Positions 49,619 through 61,482 of a stretch of DNA of 64,000 nt are shown in pieces. The position numbers and the translations under genes are program-made. A model generated the notes under the pieces. That model saw only the letters and a program-made list of their open reading frames with translations, was not told where the DNA came from and did not search any database. Source of the stretch: Zarea fungicola (Eukaryota; Ascomycota; Sordariomycetes; Hypocreales; Cordycipitaceae); the NCBI GenBank assembly GCA_900169235.1, contig FWCC01000003.1, positions 210,206 to 274,205 of the forward strand. Reading direction: 5' to 3'. Each line of letters begins with the position of its first letter. Within the stretch, counting starts at the first letter, position 1.

Positions 49619-52600
49619 TCAAAGCACCCACTCATTCGTTTCTCCCTCGGCAATAAGTGGCTCGTCAATCTGCTTAATGGCAAAGTCGCTGCATAGAATA
49701 CTTTGGATATACGTTAGCTTAACAAATCTTCAATATTGATCTTTTAAAATAAAATAAAAATCTGTCACTTACCAAGCAGAGGCAACAAGAGAGTCTAGCT
49801 CTGCAACGACAGCCTCCCTCTTCGGTCCACTTACAAGACCTCTGTGAATTTGTACCTGCAAGTCCTTTATTCTCGCAGACTTGCTAACTCCAGCCTGCTC
49901 TAACACCTTGCGGCCCATACAATCAGAGTGAAAGGCGTGCTGGCAGGGGAAGACGAAGAATTGTCTGCTAAGCAGTGGTAGCCCGCAAACATAGCATTTC
50001 TCACCGGGTTCGACAATTGCATAGCGATGGTCCAGGGCTGCAATGTCCATCTTGATGTTGGCGGCAGTTTGCGATGACTCGTCCATTTCCTTCTTTAGGT
50101 CATCGATACTACGGCTATAATCCTCGAGAGCCTCGCAGATTTCCTCTCTGAAATCATCAATAACAACAAAATCGGGGAAGAAGGGGATCAAATCCTCAAT
50201 CTTGAGCAGCTCGCATCGCCGCAGAAATTCTATGGCCGACTTAATGCCGTCAGACTGTGAGATGACCTTGCGGGCAACGGCTAGCCAGAGTCGTTTTCGA
50301 AGTTGTGGGTTTGTGATGGGTCGATCGGCAATCACGGCGGCCAGCTCGACTTCATTGTGTGAGAGAGCTAGGTCGACTGCTTGGAGGTACTGTCCCATGC
50401 TTGTATATATGTGAACACATGAGAGCGTGCGGTGGTGCTGGATACATTGGCGCAACGCAAAGTCAGGGTCGTATCGAGGTTCTTCCCCTTGTGCTTGCAG
50501 GTATGACAATAACCCAGATTCGTCCTTGGACGGGTTAGAGGCGTATATAGATACAAGAGTATTGTGAATGGCCGAGTCTTTTGAATTTAGTTGATGTATA
50601 GCGTAGTTGAGGTATCGAATGGCTTGGCTCTGCGAGTTGGCCACATTTGGATTCGACCGACTATATTCCAGTAGTGCCGGTATCAAGCTTCTCGGCTTCA
50701 GGTCAGCATGTCGCATCAAAATCTCAACTGTCTCCTGTGGTGCATGTGTCATCAAGACAGTGCTGTAGCGATAAAACACTTCGGGGTCCGTCTGTCGCTT
50801 CAGAACATCAAGCACTTTAACCCAATTCTCGCGCTGCACCCAGTACGACAGCACGTACTGGTAGTCCTTCACGGAGTTGGCATAGTGCAACAGCTCTTCC
50901 TCCCTGCCATGGCTGCTGATAATGTCGTATACTGTCCTCTTATCCAAGTCGTTCTTGTAGCGAACTACAAATTCCTGAAAATCCTTTCGCACGGTCTGGA
51001 GAAGCCGATGTGACTCGGTAGCATTCAACGACTCGGACAGCTCGGCCTGTGTTCCAATTGTGTCATCCAACGAATTCAGCTTGGCCATGAAAATTTCAAT
51101 AAGCCAACTTGCAATCATCATCCTTTGCATGATTGCCGTCCGCTTGGTTGCTGCAAGTTTGGTGAGAAGGAAGCTTCGCAGGGCATCATGCTGGTTATTG
51201 TCAATCATACGAAGCGCAATGTCTTCGAAAGGTTTGTTGCTATTTCCGTATAACGCTGCTGCCTCCTTCCAGTTTCCTTTCTTAGCCATGTAGTCACCAT
51301 AAGCCGCTGCTACCGTCTCCTTTTGATCCTGGCCACGGGCTTGCTGCAGTGCTGCCTCAAATTGCTGCGCTTCCATCAAAATCTGCCAAATATGGCGGTC
51401 TTCGTCTCGGGGCACAATTTCAAACACTTCTTGGCTTGTGAAGAGCCAAAAAGTATACTTTTGCATGTCTACTGCAAATCCAATCGCTTTCTGGCCAGTG
51501 GTAAGAACATCATGCTCCGACACGGTTTGGCCTGTAAGGCGGTTGATAGTGACGACTCGGCCACCGAGCAAGCAAATGATATGCCACTGTGTCAGAGCCA
51601 TAGCATCAATATTGTCAGGCCCAGGTTTTCGTTTACCCATTGCATCGGATATAATCTGAGAACGGGGCAGCGTCTTTGATTCGGCGAATACTTTGGAACC
51701 GAGTGTCTGCTCCGCTGGTGACTGTAGAAGCGTTCCATGAAAGATTCCTTGCGATGATAGCCAGGCGTACGCCTTCTCTTGCTGATTGTCTTGATATGGT
51801 TCTGTTTCTTGTACATCAGGTGAAATTGCCAACGCCGAGTGCGAAGCAGCCGACGTTCGTGCCATCTCGTGAACAATGGGGTGCTCTGACTCAAAGAGAC
51901 GCGTATATACGGACCCGCTGCTGTCATTCCCATGCCCAGTCCTACCAACGAGATGGAATAAGCGGCTCTGTGTAGCAATTACTACTCTGCGCAAATCCGA
52001 TCGACCATCTAGGTTATCAACCCATAGTCCTGTTATAGGGCCATCCGGGAGCTTGTGAAGGTTCTTCAGATGCTTGACTTCCTTCCGGTAAAATTCCGTG
52101 GATACTTCAATAAAAGCTTCATATATGTTTCCATCGGATGCTCCTATGAGAACCTCTCGGGTCGAGGCTGTTGGTAGAGCAGGGTTCCAGGCTATACTTT
52201 CGATCGGGACGCCTCGCAGCCTGCCGAGGGGTCGAGGCTGTCGCGATTGCGAATGCAGATAGTAGTTTTCTCCGAGCGACGTGCAGATAATTAGGTGAGA
52301 GGCGGTGGGATCAAGAAACATGCGGCGAATTACGCCAACTTCGGAAGTCTTCTTGGGGAGGTCGATGTCTGCGAGACGTCGTTAGCAAGAACGAGGCGCT
52401 CATCATGGCAGCACCTGCAGGGCACTGGTGATCGCCACTTACCATCAATATCTTCGGGTCTGTTTAGGTCTATGCGTAGTATGCGTCCGTTCGAAAGAGC
52501 CAGAATCATTACATCGTTGGCCACCTGCGCGGCGACGAAATCCGCCGTCACTGAGAACCCTAGCTGTGCGCGCTCGACTGTGAATATGTGAAGGTTCTGG

Positions 52601-52656
52601 TCGCTGGCATCCAGTTGGATACCAGGGTTAAACCCGTCAATGAGATCAAGAGCCAT
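49619..52656 (-). CDS. VPS18: Vps18/Pep3, HOPS/CORVET tethering subunit
   Basis: Core subunit of the HOPS and CORVET complexes that tether membranes before vacuole and endosome fusion. Three exons (52656-52443, 52368-49773, 49688-49619) give 959 residues. The N-terminal half is the predicted beta-propeller (RRMFLDPTASHLIICTS, ESIAWNP). An alpha-helical solenoid follows (about 400-800). A C-terminal RING-type zinc finger shows CYVCGLPLLSRQFFVFPC then HAFHSDC. The last exon is tiny: SACDFAIKQIDEP and the stop TGA at 49619. It is preferred over reading through to a TAA at 49769, because the donor GTAAGT follows SAC in the right phase and IDEP is the family ending. The start ATG at 52656 is the first ATG in the frame. 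Confidence 0.94.
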
Positions 52657-52864
52657 GACTACGTCTGCCGCCACAGAGTCATGCGCGTCACTGCAGGCTA
52701 GCTTTGGTATTGGCCGCGGCAGCTTCAGCGGTTATGGTGTCGCAAATCGAGAGAGCTACGAGCTCCCAGATTATGACGCCCCAGGCAACCAGTGAACCCC
52801 ACTGAGGAGAGTCTGTGTACTTCATAATGTTAAATAAGAGCAACTTATAGCATCAATTACATCA
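52657..52864. other. Short spacer between VPS18 and tRNA-Arg
   Basis: About 210 bases upstream of the VPS18 start codon; nothing beyond likely promoter sequence is seen. Confidence 0.5.
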
Positions 52865-52936
52865 GGTCGCGTGGCCAAATGGCAAGGCGTCTGGCTACGA
52901 ACCAGAAGATTGTGGGTTCGATCCCCACCGTGACCT
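52865..52936 (+). tRNA. tRNA-Arg (ACG anticodon)
   Basis: A full cloverleaf can be drawn. The acceptor stem is GGTCGCG/CGTGACC with one G-T pair. The anticodon stem-loop has CTACGAA in the loop, so the anticodon is ACG (read as ICG for CGN codons). The T arm is GTGGG-TTCGATC-CCCAC. No intron. A TTATTTTTT tract right after the 3' end fits RNA polymerase III termination. Confidence 0.95.
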
Positions 52937-55814
52937 TATTTTTTGCACGTCTGCTTAGCATATATATGTATGTGTAAGCTGTTCCCTTTCTTGCAATAGA
53001 TTTTTTTTTGGGGCAGTATTGTCAGGATTTCTTAATCTGCCGAATGATTGATTCTTTCCTGCGCCCTCTTGTAAAATGTGCATTACCTCAATTTCTTGTC
53101 CATAGAGGCTGTCGGTAATGAGAAGCGCAATGATAAATTGGAACTGCAGTCAGATAGATATGTGTGGTCCCTGCCATTCGACAAAGGCTAATAAGCCACG
53201 GGCAGGTCACGCGAACAACCTTCATAGCAAGTCCATGGAATCTAGGCTCTCGGCTAATAGTATACTCACTATAAACGCATGCATGCTCGGTGTTACAAGG
53301 CCGCGTTACCGAGCTTTATTCACGGCACGGACAGAAGCAACTCACCGTGTAGGGTAGTTATGGCGTGAGGGGTTCGGCAGGCAACGGGTTCACAGCGTGG
53401 GGAAGAAAGCTACTGGTAATAGCCCCAGGCTAGTTCATCAAAGGAGGCGCACGAGGCTGGCAAACACTTCAATCCCAATTGTGAGGAATGCCACGCAAAG
53501 CAGACCAGGATATAGAGAGTATATGTGGGTAGGCTGCAGGCCAAGCTGTAATCTGATAATTATAATTTGCTGGAACAGACTGGGCAAGGGAGGTGTTACG
53601 CACATCACTTCTTTCTTTTCCCGCTTGACATGGCATGACACCCCATGACAAGCAGGGGCAGCCACTGACGTCGGACTGCGCGTGTCAGGAATGGGGGTTA
53701 TTTCTAGTAAATTGTGGTCGGTGCTACGCGGCCACCAACTTTCATTGAGCTGCCAGAATCATTTTTTAGCGCCCTGTGACAACAGAGGAAACGGAAGGAA
53801 CTCGGAGAACCCGTGGGCTTGGCTAGTTGAGTTCGTGTGTTTCGTCTTGAAAGGCCAGGTAAGCGTGGAGAGCTGAGGACGCAATGATGGACTTGTCCAG
53901 AACCTTCAGATGACAGTCTTGTGTGCTGCGATAGGAGAGCGCTGTCTGGGAGAAACAGTTGCACGTGGGCGCGAGTTTCCTTACTAAGGCCCAATTGTTG
54001 AATCGCCCCAAAAAACAACAACAAAAAACCATATCGGGATAAAAAGACATGTCTGATTTCAGATGTAACGTCGGAGTGGTTAGTGCTGGCCTGGTGGCAG
54101 TAAGAAGAGCCTATGTGTAACTAACTACCAGCATGCAGAGCAGACTATAACTTTGTTCTCATGCCTTCCGTGGTGGGAACTAAATACGTGGCTTCGGACG
54201 AAACATGCAAAACTGGCAGTGGGCTTGTACAAAATGGTGCGGATCTTGTTCTATTTTGTCGCATTGTTGAGTCTGTAATTATAAGTACAAGGCAGTATGC
54301 ATATCAGCAAGTTGGCTAATGAAGAGCACATCGAAGAAGAGGCACATGCGTATCTGAGCAACATGCAAACCCATGTGCTCTGAGTGGTTGGTCCTGGTAT
54401 CGGGCCCACAGCAACACGCGTGGGCCAAAAGCCGCCAGCCCATGTCTAACTTTTATCGCCTGAGCGGAGCGCCTGTAGAGAGAAATGGCCTGTCAAGAGT
54501 ATTGAGTGAAAGTAGCTTCTACACTGGGTGGTGTATCCGTTTTGCATGGCCCGCTCTCAACCAAATGTACATAAGATAATTTATCAGTCAGTGACGGAGG
54601 GCCAAGCGGGCCAAGTCCCATTGAGAGCCCGAACAGCGGCCTATCACAACGCCAGCTCGGCTGCACGGGGGGTAAACGAGCACAGTTTAGCGTCGGACCT
54701 TCGTCTCCAATTTCTTGCTGCAAATGACCTTGCTTCTGCAAAGCTGCAAAGTTGACAAGCCTCAGAGGGGCGAACGACCTGGGCTGCGGGGAGATGGTGG
54801 GAGAGGCGACGCCGTGGCGCATCTTTCTAGTGGTTGACTTATGTAGTTGTAGGGCGGGCTGGGCGACCGGCGCCCCCATGTCAAAACCGAGTTGATAAAC
54901 GTACCAGTAGTTAGATGCAGACTGGTACGCTGGCCCGTCTGCTTCTTGAAGCCAATAGGCGGATTGATGGGCGAGCTAATAGCCTTAGGACGAAACACAA
55001 ACAGCCTGGTTGAGTAAACACACAAGTACATGGCTGTCTTGACAGTGAGCTGCTACAAACAAAGTGTACTTCCGCACCAACGAGGACATTAACCGATGCG
55101 GCAGAGAGTAGGTACGAAGTACCTCCGTGCATTGGACTGCATAGTTAGTACATAGTGCGTCAGGCCTGTCAGCAGCATCCACCGAGTTTAGCTCCAGCCG
55201 TAAAACCAGCAGCCAAGGAGCCGCAGGCTGGGCAGTGCGTGAGTGTGCATGGAGTGAGAGCAGAGTGTATCGATCCCTCACTAGCGGCGACCAGCCCGCA
55301 GCTGGCCGTCATCCATGAACAGAGCGATCTTCCACTGTGCTGCCAATCAATTTCCCCGACTCGAATCCTTGAAATACGCCTGGGTCCCCCGCCCACGCTC
55401 TGTCTGTCGTGATTGTCTCGTGTCCTATTTCCTAATTTTTTTTTTTTGGACCTCTCGACAAACCGCCGCACCCCGATGCAGACAACCCAGTCTGCTGGTC
55501 TCGAGCTACATCGTCAAAGTCCGGAGCCTTTCCTCCTCGATCGATCTTACTACATCAATCCATAGCTTGCTCTCAAACTCTTCTCTCCAATTGGCCTATT
55601 TTAAGCCTTGAGTTTAAACTCCCATCGCCACAAACGACTGTCACGTTTGGGCTCTCTTACACATTTTGTGTTCCTTCTGCGCAGCTACCAAGGTCACTAG
55701 ATCGTTCTCCAGTACCTTCGAGACCAATTCGCCCCCACGTGGATCCGGAAATCTAGGCGTGAAACCCTGTGTCAAGAGATCTCAACGGCTGACGCCCTGA
55801 ATTTTCATTTGAAA
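52937..55814. other. 2.9-kb intergenic region, no gene seen
   Basis: No open frame here has a recognisable domain or a spliced partner. The last about 400 bases are pyrimidine-rich (CTCTCTCC and TTCC runs), as is common just upstream of fungal start codons, and probably hold the promoter and leader of the MFS gene at 55815. Confidence 0.55.
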
Positions 55815-57611
55815 ATGGAACCTCCAGCCTACAAAGACGGCGCTGACCCTGCTGCCTTGGAAAAGAAGATTGCCAGCGGTGATGAGGCTAATGTTTCCGG
55901 CGATGAGCTGCGCGATGATCTCGTCTCGGTCCAGAGTGGCGAGGATATCCTCGGTCGCCAAGACATGGACCCTGTGATGAACATGAAGATGCACCTGGTG
56001 AATAATGTGGGTGGTCCTAGTCTGTTGCAGAGCATCTGTCGCACTTGTCGCACTGGGCCTTTTTTGTGTCCATTCCCCACGCGCGCAAAGCCCGTGGCTA
56101 CTACAGCAAAAAAGAAAAAAAAAAAGAAAAATTACTGACAGATGCTACAGGCAATTGACGAAATTGGATGGACGCCATACCACCTCAAGCTCTTCTTCCT
56201 CAATGGCTTTGGGTACTGCGTTGACTCTATGATTCTGCTTTTCCAGTCCGTCATCGCTGGCCCAGCCTACAAGGAATTCGGTTCTCATGGATACAAGAAT
56301 GCGCTTACGATTGCCGTCTACTGCGGCATGCTTTCAGGTGCTATTTTCTGGGGATTCAGTGCCGACGTTATTGGCCGTAAGTATGCCTTTAACATTTCGC
56401 TCTTTATCTGCTCCGTTGCTTGCATTGTCGCCGGTGCTATGCCTAGCTGGCCCAGTCTCGCCTTCTTTATCGCCCTCCTTGGTTTTGGGGGTGGTGGCAA
56501 CTTGGTCATGGACACGACCGTGTTTCTCGAATACCTTCCCGGCAACAAACAGTGGCTCGTCACCTTCATGGCTGCTTGGTGGGGCTTCGGTCAGGCCATT
56601 ACCGGCTTCATCGCCTGGGGATTCCTCGTGCCAGGCAAATGGAACTGTCTGGACGACGGTCCCTGCCACAAGGCCGACAACTGGGGCTGGAGATATTCCA
56701 TGTTTACTGGTGGTGCTCTTGTGTTCGTTATGTCCATTGCCCGTATCTTCGTCATCCGCCTCAAGGAAACCCCAAAGTATCTGTTGGCTTCTGGCGAGGA
56801 CGCCAAGCTTATCGAAAACTTCCAGGAACTTGCCAAAAAGTACAACCGCCCCTGCTCGCTTACACTACAAAGGCTCGAGGCGTGCGGCACTATTCGCTCT
56901 ACCCGCGGTGGCAGCAAGTTTTCCCCTGCTGAAACGCTTGTTCACCTTCGCGGCTTGTTTGCCACCAAGCATATTGGCCTATCGACTCTCCTGATTTGGC
57001 TCTCATGGATGCTAATTGGTCTCGCATACCCCTTGTTCTATGTTTTCTTGCCGTAAGTTGATTGGGCACAGTACTTACCTGAGATGAAAGAAAGAGTTCA
57101 CTAACTCGCACATAGAACATACCTCAAGAACCGCGGTGGCGAATTTCAGCGAACTGTTTTCGAGAATTGGCGCAACTACGCTCTTACCAACGTTTGCGGA
57201 ATCCCTGGTCCCATCATTGCCGGTCTGATGTGCAACACTCGCATCTTTGGTCGCAAATATACAATGGTTGTTGGTTCGCTGCTGACCATGGCCTTTTTCT
57301 TTGCCTATACTGCCGTCAAAACATCTGTCCAAGATCTTGCATTCTCCTGCATCATCGCCTGCGTTCTCAACATCTACTACGGTACCCTGTATGCCTATAC
57401 TCCTGAGGTACTTCCCACTGCGCATCGTGGTACTGGAAATGGTGTTGCTGTTGCAGTCAACCGAGTCATGGGTATTATCTCGGCCGTGGTTGGTACCGTG
57501 GCTGACACGTCTACCTCGGCACCACTGTACGTGTGTGCCGGCATCTTCATTGTGACGGCCATAATCGCCGTCATCTTCCCCTTTGAGCCTTATGGCAGGA
57601 GAAGCTCATAG
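55815..57611 (+). CDS. MFS transporter, SV2/organic-solute type
   Basis: Three exons (55815-56006, 56151-57052, 57116-57611) give 529 residues. An acidic cytosolic N-terminal tail (about 70 residues) is followed by about 12 predicted membrane segments. The loop between segments 2 and 3 carries the MFS signature ADVIGRKYAF, and its second-half counterpart is CNTRIFGRKYTM. The motif GNLVMDTTVFLEYLP is typical of SV2-like fungal members. The substrate is unknown: related proteins move carboxylates or other organic solutes. It would sit in the plasma membrane. Intron 1 (56007-56150) has the less usual donor GTGGGT and contains an A-rich run of about 20 bases; the join NN|AIDEIGW is in frame and matches the family start (IDEIGWTPYH). 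Confidence 0.88.
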
Positions 57612-58006
57612 TTTCTCTTTGTAAAAACGGCGTTTGGTGTGAAATGGTTGGTTCATGGCAAAATATATTTGATACCTTGATGATAAGCCGTGAATGAGTT
57701 GGATAGTACTGGCTGTGCCGTTGTAGATATACAAAGTCAGCTATATGAATATACCCCTTCGAATTAACTAAGAAATGAAGAATAGCATACGCACTGATAC
57801 CGTTACTGGTTTTAATTTATCATGATTTATGGTTGTGGAAGAACCCTACTGAGTTATACCTCAAATGTGGCTGACTAAGTGACAGTTTTATGCAAGTGGC
57901 GACAAGCGATTGCCGCAGGTTACCTCCACACGGGCGTTTTCATCGCTTCTCCGCAAGGAGAGTTGCAACTAAAATTACTCATTAAAAAAAGTCGAGCAGC
58001 AGAGAG
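57612..58006. other. Intergenic region, no gene seen
   Basis: About 395 bases between two genes on the same strand. AT-rich 3' flank then the short promoter of the DUF1992 gene. Confidence 0.5.
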
Positions 58007-59614
58007 ATGTGCATTTATGCGAGACGTGGCACGCTGCATGCTTGCAGAGGTTGTCGGCCATTAGTTACCTCTAGAGCCAGGCATGTGGCGTCCTACTCAT
58101 CTCAGGGTGTCGAAAGGCAATCTCCTGGCACCCCAACCAAGTTAGCCAACGATGAAGGGAAAAAAAGCAAAAGCACCGAATCAGACGAGTCGGAAGAGTT
58201 GGGTCCAATGGCGCGTCGCCTGCAGGAAGCCACGGAGGAGGTACTCTTTACGGGAGGCAGAGCTGGTCAACAAGCGGTAGAAGCCGCCGGCTTCTCAGAG
58301 GAACTCAAAGAAAAGCTCTTGAGCAAGATTGCGGACGCCAAATTTAAGAATGAATTTGCAGGGGCGCTCGCTGAAGCTGATCTTTCGTCAAAGCGTGGTG
58401 GCCACACCGGCCGCTCATTTGGGGCGCATCAACCATGGACGGGCGAAGAGGGGACAGAGGATGCTGTTTTGCGGATGCTTGACGATGCCAAGAAGCCGCT
58501 GAAGCCGGAATTGAGAGGAGGCTATCGGCCAGGACCCGCGGATACCCGATTGAAGCGCGCACCTGCGGTTAGTGCTGGCCGAAAGGTGGCCGCAGCGCGG
58601 GATAGAGCGGCCATGTACACGGTTATGGGAATGAAAGAGACCAATGGACTCAGTGATATAGAAAAAGAGGAGCTGAAGCAGGAATTTCGTGACCGCTTTC
58701 GGCCTGAAGGACGGACTGGACCTATTTCAATCTCAGCGATTGAGTCGATGGCCAATGAGCGCATTGCCAATGCGATGGCGCGAGGTCAGTTCAAAAATAT
58801 CCGGAGGGGGGCAGGGGTAAAGACTGAGTCGCTGTCGAATAACCCCTATGTCGACACAACGGAATATCTCATGAATCGGCTGATCCAGCGACAGGATATT
58901 GTGCCCCCTTGGATCGAAAAGCAGCAAGAGCTTGTACGGGACGCGAATACTTTTCGTACCCGACTTCGGAGTGACTGGAAACGGCATGCGGCGAGGATGA
59001 TTTCGTCAAAGGGGGGATCATTGTTCGAGCAGATTCGGCGCGCTGAGCTGTACGCCGCCGCTGAGCTGGTGCACAATCCACGCCAGAGCGGCGAAGATCG
59101 AATCGCCGTGTCCTCAGCCGTGACGGACGACCCCGTCATGGCCAAGCAGCTAGAGCAAGTCAAAGAGTTAGAAGAGGTGGCGACAAAGGCTCTGGAAAGG
59201 GAGATTGACGCTGCCGGCCGGCCGTCTATTCCGGAGACTGGACTTCCCCGTCCATTTCGCGACTCCGACTGGGAGAAAGGAGAAGAAAAGTACATGACGC
59301 TCGCCATTGAGCGGCTCAACGGCTTGACGCGCAGCTACAACCTCATGGCGCCGGATCTGGCAAAGAAGCCATACTTTTCGCTGGCGAGGGAGCTGGCCGT
59401 TTGCTATGCGACAGTGGCGCCTCTGCTGGCCAAAGAAATCAGGGACAGAGCGACGAGGGCACCTCCATCGCGACTCGTGGGTGGACGACAGTCGGTTAAT
59501 GGCGAGGTTGTGCGTGATCAAATTGTGGGCAACGAAGACGCGAAAATCCACGTGGAGGGAAAGGAAAAGACGTTTGGGCTGACGGAGTGGTGGAGAGATG
59601 TTTGGAAAAGGTAA
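58007..59614 (+). CDS. Mitochondrial DUF1992 (DnaJ-C28-type) protein
   Basis: A single exon of 535 residues. The first about 35 residues are basic and lack acidic residues (MCIYARRGTLHACRGC, then RHVASYSS), as for a mitochondrial presequence. The conserved core reads SISAIESMANERIANAMARGQF, then NPYVDTTEYLMNRL and VPPWIEKQQELVRDANTFRTRLR. That block is the DUF1992 domain shared with DNAJC28 and its bacterial relatives. A C-terminal helical part includes ERLNGLTRSYNLMAPDL. The biochemical role is unknown. No J domain (HPD) is visible, so this is the DUF1992 part alone, as in other fungal members. The ATG at 58007 is chosen because it gives the targeting peptide; the next in-frame ATG is well inside. 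Confidence 0.85.
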   Translation: MCIYARRGTLHACRGCRPLVTSRARHVASYSSQGVERQSPGTPTKLANDEGKKSKSTESDESEELGPMARRLQEATEEVLFTGGRAGQQAVEAAGFSEELKEKLLSKIADAKFKNEFAGALAEADLSSKRGGHTGRSFGAHQPWTGEEGTEDAVLRMLDDAKKPLKPELRGGYRPGPADTRLKRAPAVSAGRKVAAARDRAAMYTVMGMKETNGLSDIEKEELKQEFRDRFRPEGRTGPISISAIESMANERIANAMARGQFKNIRRGAGVKTESLSNNPYVDTTEYLMNRLIQRQDIVPPWIEKQQELVRDANTFRTRLRSDWKRHAARMISSKGGSLFEQIRRAELYAAAELVHNPRQSGEDRIAVSSAVTDDPVMAKQLEQVKELEEVATKALEREIDAAGRPSIPETGLPRPFRDSDWEKGEEKYMTLAIERLNGLTRSYNLMAPDLAKKPYFSLARELAVCYATVAPLLAKEIRDRATRAPPSRLVGGRQSVNGEVVRDQIVGNEDAKIHVEGKEKTFGLTEWWRDVWKR

Positions 59615-60508
59615 GCCGGGGAATAGTTTTGTTGTACATTTAGACAAGTGGCTTCTGTTGTGTTAGATGATATTTGACATGTGGACTGTGATAATTCTGT
59701 TTTGAATATTTGAATATTTATTTTGAATATCTGAGAATTAGCATTCCATTTGGTAACAGTTCACCCACTCCTTTCGCCGATTTCTGCTCAAATTGTCTCC
59801 GTTGCATTTCTGCACAACAAACGACAGGGCAGTGTAGGCAATTGTGCCGTCAAAAGCCGAACGTGAGATGGAGATGCCTCATGGTGTGACGTAACGGTGA
59901 GGAGAAAAAAATCCGGGGTTGGTCCAGAACTTGGAGCTCAGGTGGTCCTCGGCTATTGACACTTTGCTCCAATGACCACGATGCTATTCAAAATAACCAA
60001 CAGGAACATGGGGGAAATGGAGAAATGGGGAAGTGAACGATGACCGAAAAAAAAAGCCACAGTGCGGAACCACAGAGCCGCAAGACTTGCCTATCCAGTT
60101 TGAATATCAAAGTGTGGACCGATTCGACGAAGTCTGAGTCCCTAGATCTCGGCGAAGACTGCCCTGCCGCAAATTGCCATGTGGATTCTTGTCTATAAAG
60201 AGAAGCTAGCGCCGGATATCTCTCTTTAAGGAAGACTGACGGAGGTCAATGATCCAGCTAGCGCCGGCGGGTTTCTTCCAAATTAGGGAATTGCCAGAAT
60301 ATTCATCTCCACTGAGAGCAAGAAAAACAACTTGTCGCAGTAGACGGACGCCGCAGCAAGACAGAACAGGAACTACAACCCCCTGGCGCGCGCATGGCAT
60401 TTCAAATTGAAGTTTTACCCCGGACGGAAGCTAGATCTAAACTGGAGCGATGATATTTATTTTTCTGGGTTGTTTTTGCGGGTGAAATCCTGGGGTAGAA
60501 ACGACGAC
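59615..60508. other. Intergenic region with a short direct repeat
   Basis: About 890 bases without a recognised gene. AGCTAGCGCCGG occurs at 60204-60215 and again at 60256-60267, 52 bases apart. Otherwise nothing stands out. Confidence 0.5.
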
Positions 60509-60805
60509 ATGCTTCAATATTCACTCTTTTCTGCCCTCTGCCCCTACAAGCGACCGCTTGCCCACCGCTCTCGCTTTGTCTCTCGTCTCGCTGCTCCAAC
60601 TACTAGCAGCAGTGAAAATTTTTCACAGCAAATTACAACGGAATTTCCCCCACTAAATTCAGAGGAGACACGAGCAGCTCAGGTCGCCCCAAGACGCATA
60701 AAGGAGGGTACAATTGCAGCGCACACATTATTTATCCTTTTGTTCTTGGGCTTCAATGCAATGGTGGCTTTCTTTCCTTCGCCAGCGGCGAAAGTTACTA
60801 AGTAG
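60509..60805 (+). CDS. Small hypothetical membrane protein (doubtful)
   Basis: A 98-codon frame starting ATG 60509. The N-terminus is basic (YKRPLAHRSRFVSRL), compatible with mitochondrial import. Near the C-terminus RRIKEGTIAAHTLFILLFL begins one clear membrane segment, and the protein ends at KVTK. This layout, presequence then a single membrane span, is seen in small inner-membrane proteins, but I recognise no family. The frame is open upstream to 60407. It may be a chance frame. Confidence 0.35.
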   Translation: MLQYSLFSALCPYKRPLAHRSRFVSRLAAPTTSSSENFSQQITTEFPPLNSEETRAAQVAPRRIKEGTIAAHTLFILLFLGFNAMVAFFPSPAAKVTK

Positions 60806-61131
60806 GAAGTAAACGGCCTCGGGTCATGCCGAAGTGACATATTCGCCTTTCCTGTTTTTCTCTGACTCTTGTCATGCACCATGTAGCCAGCCGACGGCAA
60901 TTGAAATATATTTGCACAAATATGGATGTGGCGCTCGTGAGGACGATGACCAGGCACCTTGTCACATATGGTGGAGGCGCCGTGGTGCATGGGGGCGTCC
61001 GCCACCCAGTTTCTTGTTCTCCAACGACGAGTCGTAGAGACTGGAAAGAATCTACAATATAGCTCTCCATGCTGAGCAATGGATTCATCAGAAATTTATA
61101 CTCTACGTCTATTCATATGTTAAATTAAACA
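60806..61131. other. Short intergenic region, no gene seen
   Basis: About 325 bases between two small candidate genes; no coding signal recognised. Confidence 0.45.
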
Positions 61132-61482
61132 TTATCCAGATTTGATGCGACCCTGCTGCTCGCTTGCCTGGCCAACTAGAACCCGCTGTGCATCTCTCCA
61201 AGTCTGCTCTGTAAATGGTGGCGGAGGAGAGCCTTGCACCCCACAGTGCCTGCAAGCCGCTAAATAAGCCGTAGCCGCATTGGAGGTCGAGAACGGCTGA
61301 AATTTGCTCTGGGCTACTGACGATCCTTTTTCATTCGTTATTTGACCAAGTTGCCCTTGTGCTGCGGAGAAGACATTAGGCTTTTCCATTCGGCCTCTGC
61401 TTAGACGCCACTGTATTTTGCTTCCCCGCCCGTTTTGCATCTGATCCTTGCATTGCCAAATCATTGCCGGGCCATTCGACAT
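61132..61482 (-). CDS. Small hypothetical protein
   Basis: A single-exon frame of 116 residues, not recognised. It begins MSNGPAMIWQCKDQMQNG and contains EKPNVFSAAQGQLGQI, KGSSVAQSKFQPFST and AYLAACRHCGV. Its even, non-repetitive composition, start context TAAAGATGT and compact size suggest a real protein. No signal peptide or membrane segment is visible. A CRHC pair is present, too little for a metal site. It is divergent from the sugar transporter gene, 253 bases away, so the two may share a promoter. Function is unknown. Confidence 0.5.
   Translation of the reverse strand: MSNGPAMIWQCKDQMQNGRGSKIQWRLSRGRMEKPNVFSAAQGQLGQITNEKGSSVAQSKFQPFSTSNAATAYLAACRHCGVQGSPPPPFTEQTWRDAQRVLVGQASEQQGRIKSG

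Noticed and set aside
49769..49772. TAA at 49769 as the VPS18 stop
   Set aside because: A GTAAGT donor overlaps it, and the downstream exon at 49688-49619 restores the family C-terminus (IDEP) in the right phase.
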